DNA from: JAMCTM01 sp023473545 | Lineage (GTDB): Bacteria; Patescibacteriota; Microgenomatia; Levybacterales; UBA12049 | Length of the DNA stretch: 11,239 bases | Direction: 5' to 3' | Assembly (NCBI GenBank): GCA_023473545.1 | Contig: JAMCXO010000026.1 | Coordinates: 1-11,239, forward strand | In this document: positions 1 through 6,663 of the stretch, one piece after another | Layout of the letters: the number at the start of each line of letters is the position of its first letter | How positions within the stretch are numbered: the first letter of the stretch is position 1 | Position numbers and translations under genes: made by a program | The notes under the pieces: model-generated | Told to the model about the DNA's origin: nothing | Database searches by the model: none | The model's input: the letters and a program-made list of their open reading frames with translations, nothing else

Positions 1-66
1 GACGTGCAAAAAGCCTATGTGTATGCATAACGGGTAACAGAGGGCAAAAAACTTCTTCTTACTGCC

Positions 67-84
67 AATTATCTTCGGATAATT
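67..84. repeat. Short perfect inverted repeat downstream of map
   Basis: A 7-base perfect stem, AATTATC (67-73) and GATAATT (78-84), flanks a TTCG loop. Read on the plus strand this is a C(UUCG)G tetraloop followed by a T-rich stretch (about 87-93), which resembles a weak terminator for transcription entering from the left. On the minus strand, the direction of the operon, the loop is CGAA and the nearest T run (48-53 in complement) is more than ten bases beyond the stem, so it is a poor terminator there. The stem is AT-rich and may be incidental. The rest of bases 1-108 contains no gene I recognise. An ATG on the minus strand at 28-26 opens a frame that runs off the window, but no family can be named. 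Confidence 0.3.
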
Positions 85-108
85 CCTCTTTTTGTGCGTT
101 TTAATTCT

Positions 109-921
109 TTAGAATGCAATGGCACTGGTCAAAACCCGCGGTCCATTTTTACTAACCGCCACGGTCCTCTCAAAGAGTCCCGACAGGCTTTTATCCTTGG
201 TTGAAATAGTCCAGCCATCGGAATTGTCATAGGAAACATCGCTTTCTCCCATATTATAAATAACCTCAACCGCTATAACCATGTTTTCCTTAAGAAGAGG
301 GGTATTTTTGATATTCCGATTGAGATATCCCGGCACCTCCGGCTCTTCGTGGAGTTCCCGTCCCACCCCATGTCCGACCAAACTCCTCACCACCGAATAT
401 CCCTCCCCCTCTACAATATCCTGAATGGTCTTTGAAATATCGCCAACCCTATTGCCAAGGCTTGCCTTTTTAATTGCTTCATCAAGCGCCTTCTTCCCTG
501 CCGTCAAAAATCTATCAACTTCGTCCGAGTTTTGAGTTTTGCCTGCCCGCCGAAGCCTTGGCGAAGGCGGGAATTTTAACTCCTGAACTCGCACTGTCTG
601 TGCGGCATCCGTATGAAACCCCTTGTAAAAAACCCCACAGTCAATCCCCGCCACATCGCCCTCTTTAAACCTATAGGCGGTTGGAATCCCGTGCACGACT
701 ACATCATTGGTCGAAACACAAATTGTGTGTTTATATCCCGGCACTCTCTTAAACCCGGGCTCTCCCCCTTTTTCCCTGATAAGTCTTTCCGCCAGGCCGT
801 CCAGCTCCAATTCCGAAACGCCGGGTTTTATGTTTTTCAGAACCTCGGATAAGGTCTCCGCCAAAATCCCGCCGCCTCGAGCCATGATCTTAATTTCTTC
901 CGGAGTTTTTATATTAATCAT
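109..921 (-). CDS. map: Methionine aminopeptidase, type I
   Basis: This cytosolic metalloprotease removes the initiator methionine from new proteins with small second residues. The 270-residue protein has the pita-bread fold signature with all five expected metal ligands: D94 (GIDCG), D105 (FHTDAA), H184 (VGHGVG), E219 (AVEV) and E251 (FERTV). The substrate-contacting histidine is H77 (VVVHGIP). It has no N-terminal extension, which fits type Ia. The ATG at 921-919 overlaps the end of the upstream kinase-like gene by 8 bases, suggesting translational coupling; no Shine-Dalgarno is evident. Two things are odd. About 18 extra residues (114-131), rich in P, S, R and G, follow the second aspartate strand and are encoded by a GC-rich palindrome. 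The residue after E251 is R where E. coli has H. Because the ligands and flanking sequence are intact, the enzyme is probably functional. Confidence 0.97.
   Translation of the reverse strand: MINIKTPEEIKIMARGGGILAETLSEVLKNIKPGVSELELDGLAERLIREKGGEPGFKRVPGYKHTICVSTNDVVVHGIPTAYRFKEGDVAGIDCGVFYKGFHTDAAQTVRVQELKFPPSPRLRRAGKTQNSDEVDRFLTAGKKALDEAIKKASLGNRVGDISKTIQDIVEGEGYSVVRSLVGHGVGRELHEEPEVPGYLNRNIKNTPLLKENMVIAVEVIYNMGESDVSYDNSDGWTISTKDKSLSGLFERTVAVSKNGPRVLTSAIAF
546..571. repeat. GC-rich imperfect palindrome inserted in map
   Basis: Two 12-base half-sites (546-557 and 560-571) are inverted copies of each other except for a central GAA/GAA mismatch of three positions. The outer arms are CCCGCC and GGCGGG. 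A tandem GAGTTTT pair (527-540) and AACTC motifs (578-582, 586-590) on the other side extend the symmetry outward. The element is far more GC-rich than its surroundings. It adds roughly 18 residues to methionine aminopeptidase without breaking the frame. It behaves like a small dispersed palindromic element that tolerates coding insertion, comparable in principle to Rickettsia palindromic elements. That comparison is inference; only one clear copy lies in this window. Confidence 0.6.
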
Positions 922-1519
922 TTGAAGAAAAAGATGTGCCTAAACGCGTTAACAGGCTATCTATCTTTGTGTAAAGCAGCTTAATATCATCTTTATTATT
1001 TTCGATTAAATAGTCGGCGATTGCGATTGGTCCTCCCTTGTCTAAATTCTCAATCTCGGCAATGTCCCGTTTTCTCGCTTCTTCAAGACTTAATGGACGA
1101 ATCTTACGGCCTGCCAGCCTTTGGTATCTAATCTCCGGCTCGGCAAAAATATGCACCAATTTAATACCCTGATAGTATTGACTTAGCAAAATATATTCTT
1201 CCCAGGAATAAAGCCCATCTATTACAACCGCATCATTTGTTTCCAATAATCTGTCTATTTTGGGCTTAGATCTTATGGCATAGGCGGCCATGCCCAGCTC
1301 TTGACGAAGTTTTTCTCGAAACGCCCTCTCATTATCCGGGGTTAATTCTTGACCAAGATTTCTGATCCCTTCGTCTGTTACGTCCCCAAATCGCACAAAG
1401 GGAAGATTCTTTTTTCTAAGATAAAAGACAGATTCCGTTTTGCCGGCCCCGGGCATGCCGACTAAACACAGCACCAATTTATTCCTGTCCAAAATCTCTT
1501 TATCTTCAAGTTTTTTCAT
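914..1519 (-). CDS. P-loop nucleotide kinase-like protein, UPF0200-like
   Basis: This predicted cytosolic NTP-binding protein of 201 residues has a Walker A motif GMPGAGKT at residues 21-28. FGDV follows about 20 residues later, then an LTPDN segment, a VVIDGLYSWEE strand-loop (probable Walker B region) and an ADYLIENN motif near the C-terminus. The order and wording of these motifs resemble the archaeal UPF0200 family, which is related to dephospho-CoA and nucleoside monophosphate kinases. The substrate is unknown, so I assign no reaction. I chose the ATG at 1519-1517, overlapping adk by 14 bases, because the longer open frame to 1591 adds 24 residues that lie wholly inside adk. A weak AAAGG precedes this ATG. 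Its end overlaps map by 8 bases, so it is part of the operon. A canonical CoaE dephospho-CoA kinase is the main alternative, but the motif wording fits UPF0200 better. Confidence 0.72.
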   Translation of the reverse strand: MKKLEDKEILDRNKLVLCLVGMPGAGKTESVFYLRKKNLPFVRFGDVTDEGIRNLGQELTPDNERAFREKLRQELGMAAYAIRSKPKIDRLLETNDAVVIDGLYSWEEYILLSQYYQGIKLVHIFAEPEIRYQRLAGRKIRPLSLEEARKRDIAEIENLDKGGPIAIADYLIENNKDDIKLLYTKIDSLLTRLGTSFSSND

Positions 1520-2063
1520 CGCTGCCTTTGCCAAGTTTTTCCATGATCTCCCTATGTATCTCCTCAATTGATTTCTCGCCGTCAATTTCAATCAATTGGC
1601 CTTTCTTTCGGTAGTAATCAAGGACCGGCTCTGTCAATTCATGAAAAAGCCCAATCCGCTTTCTTATAGCCATCAATGTTTCATCCTGGCGGACTTCGCC
1701 GTTTCGGTAAGAAAGCCGCCACAGGGCTTCTTTGTCGGAAACCTTTAAATAGATAACCTTATCTATACCGTTTACAAAAGCCTCTGCCTGTTTAAGGGTC
1801 CTCGGGAACCCATCCATAATATAGCCTGATTCATATTCCTCCCGTTTTAAATATTCGCTGACTATCTGAAGCGTTTTCTCATCCGGTATCAGATAACCGG
1901 CATTTATCACCTCTTTTATATAGCGGCCTAAAGAAGTTTTCTCCTTTGACATTTCCCTGAAAATATGACCCGTAGAAAGATAGGGAATATGTAATTTTTC
2001 CGATAAAAGATTACCCTGGGTTGACTTGCCTGCTCCTTGTATGCCGATCAATATAATCTTCAT
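1506..2063 (-). CDS. adk: Adenylate kinase, short-LID form
   Basis: This enzyme catalyses the reversible reaction ATP + AMP to 2 ADP in the cytosol. The 185-residue protein opens with the P-loop GIQGAGKST (7-15). AMP-site motifs follow: STGHIFRE (30-37, with the conserved arginine R36) and MDGFPRT (83-89). Arginines R116, R120, R125 and R136 correspond in placement to the catalytic arginines around the LID. The LID between R120 and R125 is reduced to a few residues and lacks the zinc-binding insertion of long forms, which explains the short length. The usual TGD after the P-loop domain reads TGH here. The ATG at 2063-2061 is one base beyond the SecY stop, a conserved neighbourhood for adk in bacterial spc operons. 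Its 3' end overlaps the next gene by 14 bases. The closely related UMP/CMP kinases are a less likely alternative. Confidence 0.93.
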   Translation of the reverse strand: MKIILIGIQGAGKSTQGNLLSEKLHIPYLSTGHIFREMSKEKTSLGRYIKEVINAGYLIPDEKTLQIVSEYLKREEYESGYIMDGFPRTLKQAEAFVNGIDKVIYLKVSDKEALWRLSYRNGEVRQDETLMAIRKRIGLFHELTEPVLDYYRKKGQLIEIDGEKSIEEIHREIMEKLGKGSDEKT

Positions 2064-2064
2064 C

Positions 2065-3348
2065 TCAGCTGAATTTATCGTAACTTCTCATTACTACCTG
2101 CGCCTCTATTGCCTTTAAGGTCTCCAGCACAACCGAAACAACTATCAATATGCCTGTTCCGCCCAGCAAAAGATTTTGAACACCTGTCAGAAGCCTGGCA
2201 ATGGTCGGGAAAATGGCTATTATGCCCAAAAATATCGCTCCTGCCAGGGTTATTCTGGTTAAAATATAATTTAAGTATGAGCTGGTAGGGTTCCCCGGGC
2301 GGATACCCGGAATAAAGCCTCCGTATTTCTGTATCTCTTCTGCTATTTTTTTGGGATTAAAAATAACTGCTGTATAAAAATATGTAAACCCAACCACCAA
2401 TAAGAAATACAAACCATTATAGAGAAATCCCAAAGGGTTAAGCCAGTTGGTAATACTGCCTGCAACCGTCTGAAGGGCTGGATTGCCCACCGTTGTCAGG
2501 TAATTAGCAATAAGGCTCGGCAGCAAAACCAAAGAAACGGCAAATATAATCGGTATCACGCCTGCCTGATTTAAGCGAAGAGGCAAATGCGTTGTCTGTC
2601 CGCCGTACATTTTATTTCCTCTTACCCTTTTGGCGTAATAAACCGATATTCTCCTTGTTGCCTCGTTTATAATAACAATTGATACTATAACAGCTAGGCC
2701 CATCAGCATAAAAACCCCTATATTAAAGCTATTTTCTGCTGTTACGGTTGATGTTGTCTGGCCAAAAATAACCGGAATCCTGCCCACTATTCCGGCAAAA
2801 ATAAGAATTGAAATTCCATTACCGATGCCTTTTTCCGAAATCAGCTCACCCAGCCACACCAAAAACATTGTTCCGGCTGTCATGGTCGCCATGAAAGAAA
2901 CTAAATAGATAGGAGAGAGGGTCTGAATAATACCCTGATTTCTTAAAAGCGCGTACATGCCGATTGACTGAAGAGCGGCTAAAGGCACAGTCAGAAAACG
3001 GGTGTACTGGTTTATTTTTTGTCTGCCTGCCTCGCCTTCTTTGGATAGTTCTTCAAGTTTTGGGAAAACAAGGGTTAGAATCTGCAGGATAATAGAGGCG
3101 TTAATATATGGATTAAGGCCAAGGGCGATAACGGAAAAGTTAGCCAGGGTGCCGCCCGAGAAGATATCCAAAAGGCCTAAAAATTGATTGCCGGCAAAAA
3201 GACTTCTCAATTGAATAATATTGACTCCGGCAACCGGAATATGGGCAAATAAACGAAACACGACAAAAATACCTGCTGTAAAAATAAGCTTTTTTCTTAC
3301 ATCCTCTGTCTTTAAGGCATTTTTAAAAACCCCCAGGACATCATTCAT
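2065..3348 (-). CDS. secY: Preprotein translocase channel subunit SecY
   Basis: SecY forms the membrane pore of the SecYEG translocon, through which unfolded preproteins are exported and membrane proteins inserted. The 427-residue protein shows about ten hydrophobic spans. TM1 is near residues 20-38. The plug/TM2 region, IFSGGTLANF followed by LGLNPYINAS, covers 62-85. Other signatures are LGELISEKGIGNGISI (166-181), LNQAGVIPIIFA (259-270), the cytosolic loop KYGGFIPGIRPG (341-352) and the C-tail MRSYDKF. The length and motif order are normal for bacteria. The ATG overlaps the L15 stop by four bases (ATGA), so translation is probably coupled to L15. There is no visible Shine-Dalgarno, which fits that coupling. 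Confidence 0.98.
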   Translation of the reverse strand: MNDVLGVFKNALKTEDVRKKLIFTAGIFVVFRLFAHIPVAGVNIIQLRSLFAGNQFLGLLDIFSGGTLANFSVIALGLNPYINASIILQILTLVFPKLEELSKEGEAGRQKINQYTRFLTVPLAALQSIGMYALLRNQGIIQTLSPIYLVSFMATMTAGTMFLVWLGELISEKGIGNGISILIFAGIVGRIPVIFGQTTSTVTAENSFNIGVFMLMGLAVIVSIVIINEATRRISVYYAKRVRGNKMYGGQTTHLPLRLNQAGVIPIIFAVSLVLLPSLIANYLTTVGNPALQTVAGSITNWLNPLGFLYNGLYFLLVVGFTYFYTAVIFNPKKIAEEIQKYGGFIPGIRPGNPTSSYLNYILTRITLAGAIFLGIIAIFPTIARLLTGVQNLLLGGTGILIVVSVVLETLKAIEAQVVMRSYDKFS

Positions 3349-3782
3349 ACAACACGGCCCCCGGCCTCTTCAATCTTTTTGCGGGCATTGCCGGAAACAG
3401 GCAGTTTAACAGTTAAGGAAAAAGGAAGTTTGCCGTCTCCCAAAATCTTTACCCCGTACTGTTTTGCCTTGACGGAATCTACTATATGATGCCGCGCCAG
3501 ACTTTCTACATCAACGATATCGTTTTTCTTAAAAAGATTAAGAGAGGCAATATTTACCGCCACCGGTCTTTTCCGAAAAGACTTATTCCTGCCTTTACCC
3601 CTTAAAAAGGGCAGTCTCTTGATAATCGAGACCGCTCCCCCTTCAAAGGACTGTGCTACGCCTCCTCTGGCATTCTGGCCTTTAGTGCCTCTTCCGGCAG
3701 TCTTAACCCTGCCTGAACCATGTCCCTGTCCCAGTCTTTTTTTCCTTCTTTGGGTTGTTTTTGTTAAATTCTCAAGATTCAT
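3345..3782 (-). CDS. rplO: 50S ribosomal protein L15
   Basis: L15 is a late-assembling protein of the large subunit with a long basic N-terminal tail that threads into 23S rRNA. The 145-residue protein has the glycine/arginine-rich start RRKKRLGQGHGSGR and GRGTKGQNARGG, the signature FEGGAVSIIKRLPFLRGKG (about 46-64), and a C-terminal globular domain ending in PVSGNARKKIEEAGG. The length is typical. The ATG at 3782-3780 lies 11 bases inside the end of S5 and follows an AGGAG at seven-base spacing, a strong site. No L30 gene lies between S5 and L15, where bacteria usually carry rpmD. Confidence 0.98.
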   Translation of the reverse strand: MNLENLTKTTQRRKKRLGQGHGSGRVKTAGRGTKGQNARGGVAQSFEGGAVSIIKRLPFLRGKGRNKSFRKRPVAVNIASLNLFKKNDIVDVESLARHHIVDSVKAKQYGVKILGDGKLPFSLTVKLPVSGNARKKIEEAGGRVV

Positions 3783-4269
3783 CTTTTTTCTCCTTTAATT
3801 TGTCGTATCTTTCTCCCAGCATCTTGAGAGCCTCTATCGTAGCATAGACATTAGAGGCCTGATTCTTCGTTCCCAAGATTTTAGATGAAATATTCTGTAT
3901 TCCCGCCGCGGCGACAACACTTCTTACGGCGCCTCCGGCAATAATACCGCTTCCCAAAGGCGCGGGTTTCAAAAGCACCCGGGCCGCGCCCAATTTGACA
4001 TTTATCCTAAACGGTATGCTCTCCTTAATAATAGGAACTTGAATAAGGTGTTTTTTAGCCACAGATATGGCTTTTCTAATGGAAGAAGAAACATCTCCTG
4101 CCTTGCCCAGGCCTACTCCAACCCTTCCCTTTTTATCCCCAACAACAACCAGCACGGAAAAACCCACCTTGTTTCCGCCTTTGGTTTTTTTAGAAACACG
4201 GTTAACCTGAACGACTTTTTCGGCAAATTCGCTCTCGTTTCCTGCCCTTCTTGATGAATTAAAAGCCAT
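3772..4269 (-). CDS. rpsE: 30S ribosomal protein S5
   Basis: S5 sits at the mRNA entry side of the small subunit and affects decoding fidelity and helicase activity. The 165-residue protein has the N-terminal S5 double-stranded-RNA-binding fold (about 12-77: VNRVSKKTKGGNKVGFSVLV, then VGDKKGRVGVGLGKA). The C-terminal domain carries PAPLGSGIIAGGAVRSVV (103-119) and NISSKILGTKNQASNVYA. The length is normal. The ATG follows the L18 stop TAA with no gap. A GGAGG lies 13 bases upstream inside L18, which is farther than usual, so coupling to L18 termination is likely. The last 11 bases overlap L15. Confidence 0.98.
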   Translation of the reverse strand: MAFNSSRRAGNESEFAEKVVQVNRVSKKTKGGNKVGFSVLVVVGDKKGRVGVGLGKAGDVSSSIRKAISVAKKHLIQVPIIKESIPFRINVKLGAARVLLKPAPLGSGIIAGGAVRSVVAAAGIQNISSKILGTKNQASNVYATIEALKMLGERYDKLKEKKDES

Positions 4270-4582
4270 TTAAAATACCAGTCCTCCTTCCCTGGCGCCA
4301 AGCGCCACCTCTTTAATTATTCCATGATACGCATATACTCCCTTGTCAAAAACAATCCTTTTAATATGCTTTTCAAGCGCTTTTTTGGCAAGTTCAATGC
4401 CGAGTTTTCTGGCTTTTTGTAATCTTGTCAGATCCCCTTCGATATCTTTAGAGGTTATACCCGCCACGGTTTTATTTTTACTGTCATCTATAATCTGGGC
4501 GTAAATATACCGATTGGATCTAAAAACAGATAATCTGGGAAGGGGACTGGTATTTTTTATTGATCTTATTAGCTATTTTCAT
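4270..4582 (-). CDS. rplR: 50S ribosomal protein L18, apparent frameshift near the 5' end
   Basis: L18 binds 5S rRNA and carries it into the central protuberance. The body is clear: PRLSVFRSNRYIYAQIIDD (encoded about 4539-4483), then ALEKHIKRIVFDKGVYAYHG and AREGGLVF at the end. In this frame there is a TAG at 4575-4573, and no ATG, GTG or TTG before a GTG at 4467, which would discard the conserved PRLSVFRSN part. The expected start is an ATG at 4582-4580 overlapping the L6 TGA, with AGGAG seven bases upstream. That ATG opens another frame (MKIANKINKK...) which ends at a TAG after about 20 codons. Joining the two needs one base skipped or removed, most simply in the A6 run at 4558-4553, giving about 103 residues. 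Possible causes are an assembly error, a real mutation, slippage at the A run, or an unusual ATA start. The identity of L18 is firm; its start is not. Confidence 0.8.
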
Positions 4583-5142
4583 GCTTTTGCTCCTACTGCC
4601 TTAGCCGCCTTTCCCGCTTTCTTTCTGATCTTCTGGCCCTCGTAGGAAATTCCCTTGCCTTTATAGGGATCAGGCGGTCTGACCCTCTGAATTTTATCCG
4701 CTATATCTCCCACCAATCTCTTGTCAAAACCCGAAACCGTAACCACATTTTCCGAAACGGAGAATTTGATTCCCTCAGCCGATGAGATCTTAACCGGATG
4801 AGAAAACCCGAGAGACAAAACTAGATCATTCCCCGAAAGTGCCGCCCGGTAACCAACCCCTGTAAGAACAAGCCTCTTTTCAAACCCCTCGCTTACGCCT
4901 TTTACCATATTCAGGATTGTGGCCCGTGTCAAACCAAAAAGGGACTGCAGCTTTTTATTCCTGCGCTTTTCTTTTTCCTTTAAATAAACAGTCACCTTGT
5001 TCTCTTTAATGGTTACCTCTATCCCTTCCGGCAGGGCATAAGAAAGATTGCCCTTTGCTCCGCTAACAGCCAAAACGCCCTTGTCTAGCGAAAGCGAAAC
5101 CCCTTCTTTTATTTCTACCGGACTTCTGCCTATTCTTGACAT
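4579..5142 (-). CDS. rplF: 50S ribosomal protein L6
   Basis: L6 stabilises the base of the L7/L12 stalk and the sarcin-ricin region of 23S rRNA near the GTPase factor site. The 187-residue protein has two tandem alpha/beta repeats. The N-terminal half begins MSRIGRSPVEI and includes GAKGNLSYALPEG. The C-terminal half contains GFEKRLVLTGVGYRA (86-100), LGFSHPV, and the rRNA-binding signature PDPYKGKGISYEGQKIRKKAGK (about 158-179). A short alanine/lysine tail follows. The length is slightly above average because of the tail. Six bases separate it from S8. Its TGA stop overlaps the probable L18 ATG. Confidence 0.98.
   Translation of the reverse strand: MSRIGRSPVEIKEGVSLSLDKGVLAVSGAKGNLSYALPEGIEVTIKENKVTVYLKEKEKRRNKKLQSLFGLTRATILNMVKGVSEGFEKRLVLTGVGYRAALSGNDLVLSLGFSHPVKISSAEGIKFSVSENVVTVSGFDKRLVGDIADKIQRVRPPDPYKGKGISYEGQKIRKKAGKAAKAVGAKA
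4590..4594 (-). promoter_or_regulatory. Shine-Dalgarno of L18 within the end of L6
   Basis: AGGAG on the minus strand lies seven bases before the ATG at 4582-4580. It marks that ATG as the L18 start, although the frame opened there is not the frame of the conserved L18 body. ATGA overlaps of the same form occur at S17/L14, L14/L24 and L15/SecY. Confidence 0.75.
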
Positions 5143-5148
5143 ATGTTT

Positions 5149-5535
5149 TTATGAAATTTCAAATAATACTTCTCCTCCAAGCTTTTCCCCTACCGCCTCT
5201 TCCGATGTCTTTATACCTTTACTGGTAGAAACAATCACCTTTGATGCCCTGATTTTTTGCCTCTTGACTAATTCCAAATATCCTTCATAGACCCTTAGGG
5301 AAGGCTTTGAAACTATCCTAACATCGCTAATAACAGATTTTTTATTTCTGTAAAAAAGCACAATATGTAAAACCTGGCCTTTCTTTTCTGTTTTAGAAGA
5401 CTCAATCAATTTATTTTTAACAAGCACATCGCTTATTTCCTTAATAACGCCTGTATAAGGAAAAAACATTTCCCGCCTTCTGGAAAGACCGGCATTCTTA
5501 ATGGCAATTATAAAATCTGCGATTGTATAGTTCAT
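5149..5535 (-). CDS. rpsH: 30S ribosomal protein S8
   Basis: S8 is a primary binder of the 16S rRNA central domain. In many bacteria it also represses spc operon translation by binding mRNA near L5. The 128-residue protein begins with the S8 helix YTIADFIIAIKNAG. It contains RVYEGYLELVKRQKI and ends with the hallmark VSTSKGIKTSEEAVGEKLGGEV, FEIS being the last residues. The glycine-rich loop normally read as KLGVGGEVL is GEKLGGEVL here, with a residue or two of local change. The ATG at 5535 is six bases from the S14 stop. No clear Shine-Dalgarno is seen. I do not see an obvious S8-binding mimic at the start of L5, but its absence cannot be established by eye. Confidence 0.96.
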   Translation of the reverse strand: MNYTIADFIIAIKNAGLSRRREMFFPYTGVIKEISDVLVKNKLIESSKTEKKGQVLHIVLFYRNKKSVISDVRIVSKPSLRVYEGYLELVKRQKIRASKVIVSTSKGIKTSEEAVGEKLGGEVLFEIS

Positions 5536-5541
5536 ATATCT

Positions 5542-5727
5542 TTACCAGGTTGACTTAATTACACCCGGCAATTCTCCTTTTAGAGCAAGCTCTCTAAAGC
5601 ATATCCTGCACAAACCGAATTTTCTCATAAAAGAACGCGCTCTGCCACAGATATTACATCTGTTCTTTGCCCTAACCTTATATTTTTGCTTCTTGGTAAA
5701 TTTTACAATATCCGATACTTTTGCCAT
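5542..5727 (-). CDS. rpsN: 30S ribosomal protein S14, zinc-binding type
   Basis: S14 binds the 16S rRNA 3' major domain in the head of the small subunit. At 61 residues it is the short zinc-binding form: four cysteines as CNIC (C24, C27) and CRIC (C40, C43) around GRARSFMRKFGL, followed by FRELALKGELPGVIKSTW, the normal C-terminus. The long zinc-free form of E. coli is about 100 residues. A GGGAG lies 13 bases before the ATG. Thirty bases separate it from L5. Zinc dependence here, together with the zinc-ribbon cysteines in L24, means no zinc-free paralogue is shown in this window. Confidence 0.98.
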   Translation of the reverse strand: MAKVSDIVKFTKKQKYKVRAKNRCNICGRARSFMRKFGLCRICFRELALKGELPGVIKSTW

Positions 5728-5757
5728 ACAATAAATTTAGCTCCCAGCGTCTCTTAA

Positions 5758-6306
5758 CTATGCGCTGATCTTTTGCTGCTCCTTTTCAAAAGGCATACCC
5801 ATAATCCTAAGAAGGGAAAATCCCTCTTTGTCATTTTTTGCGCTTGTTGCAATCGTAACTTCTATACCCTGAACTTTTTCTACCTTTCCCGGATCTATTT
5901 CCGGAAAAACAGTATACTCACTAAAACCCAGCGAATAATTACCGTGTCCGTCAAAACTTTTCCTGCTAACTCCATGGAAATCCCGAAGACGCGGCAAAAC
6001 TATTTTTGTCAGCTTGTTAAAAAAATCATACATTCTTTTACCCCTTAAGGTTAGCATCAGCCCGATCGGATCGCCTTCTCTTAGTTTAAAACCGGCGATT
6101 GACTTTTTCGCCCTGGTTACTTTTGGTTTCTGTCCGGCAACAGAAGCCAGAACAGGCATCATCCTTTCGATGTTTTTCTTGTCCGAAAGAGCATCCTTTA
6201 CGCCTAAACTAACAACAATCTTTAATAATTTCGGCATAGCCATTGGGTTTTTAACCCCAAGCTCTTTTTGCAACTTTGCCGTATCGTAAATATTGTCCTT
6301 ATTCAT
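5758..6306 (-). CDS. rplE: 50S ribosomal protein L5
   Basis: L5 is a 5S rRNA-binding protein of the central protuberance that also contacts the P-site tRNA. The 182-residue protein shows the family blocks MAMPKLLKIVVSLGV (about 22-36), GQKPKVTRAKKSIAGFKLRE, IGLMLTLRGKRMYDFF and LPRLRDFHGVSRKSFDG HGNYSLGFSEYTVFPEID, the last being the strongest signature. The length is typical of bacteria. The ATG at 6306-6304 is preceded by AAGGA only a few bases away. Twenty-one bases separate it from L24. In E. coli the S8 repressor site lies at this start. Confidence 0.98.
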   Translation of the reverse strand: MNKDNIYDTAKLQKELGVKNPMAMPKLLKIVVSLGVKDALSDKKNIERMMPVLASVAGQKPKVTRAKKSIAGFKLREGDPIGLMLTLRGKRMYDFFNKLTKIVLPRLRDFHGVSRKSFDGHGNYSLGFSEYTVFPEIDPGKVEKVQGIEVTIATSAKNDKEGFSLLRIMGMPFEKEQQKISA

Positions 6307-6327
6307 AATTCCTTCATGGGTTTTAAT

Positions 6328-6663
6328 TTAAATTGACGCGCTTATGCGAGTCGCGCATTTTTTACAAACCCTTATCTTTTTATTTCTCTCAAGTAAGAAA
6401 CCTACCCTGGTTGGAAGTGAACATTTCGGACATATCAGGCTGACATTGGCAATAGATATCGGTTTTACCAAGGTGATGATCTCCGAGGGCTGATTTTGAG
6501 ACCTGGCCTTAAGATGCCTTTTGTATTGGTTAGCTCCGGCAACGATAATCTTCCCGGCCTTTGTCAAAACCTTCTCGACCTTACCTGTCCTGCCTCTATC
6601 CTTGCCTGTCATAATCTTAACCTCATCGCCTTTTCTGATTTTGGCAGCTTTTAATCTATTCAT
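6328..6663 (-). CDS. rplX: 50S ribosomal protein L24 with zinc-ribbon cysteines
   Basis: L24 is an assembly initiator protein binding 23S rRNA near the exit tunnel opening. The 111-residue protein has the KOW motif at the N-terminus (KGDEVKIMTGKDRGRTGKVEKVL, 11-33). The central NQYKRHLKAR is followed by a C-terminal part with two CxxC pairs (C78/C81 and C100/C103) in LICPKCSLPTRVGF and RVCKKC, a probable zinc ribbon seen in many bacterial L24 proteins and absent from E. coli L24. The ATG overlaps the L14 stop by four bases and follows GGAGG at four-base spacing, so initiation should be efficient. Confidence 0.97.
   Translation of the reverse strand: MNRLKAAKIRKGDEVKIMTGKDRGRTGKVEKVLTKAGKIIVAGANQYKRHLKARSQNQPSEIITLVKPISIANVSLICPKCSLPTRVGFLLERNKKIRVCKKCATRISASI

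Noticed and set aside
67..84. Operon terminator after map
   Set aside because: The stem is only seven AT-rich pairs, and in the operon direction no T run follows directly; the downstream spc/alpha genes are expected to continue beyond the window.
1..108. An infA or rpmJ gene directly after map
   Set aside because: No frame in this stretch shows the start of IF-1 or L36; one ATG at 28-26 runs off the edge with too few residues to name.
914..1591. A 225-residue form of the kinase-like gene
   Set aside because: The additional 24 residues overlap adk by 86 bases; the ATG at 1519 gives a protein starting shortly before the P-loop, as expected.
4270..4467. A 65-residue L18 starting at the GTG at 4467
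   Set aside because: It would drop the conserved PRLSVFRSNRYIYAQIIDD region that is plainly encoded in the same frame upstream, and it has no ribosome site.
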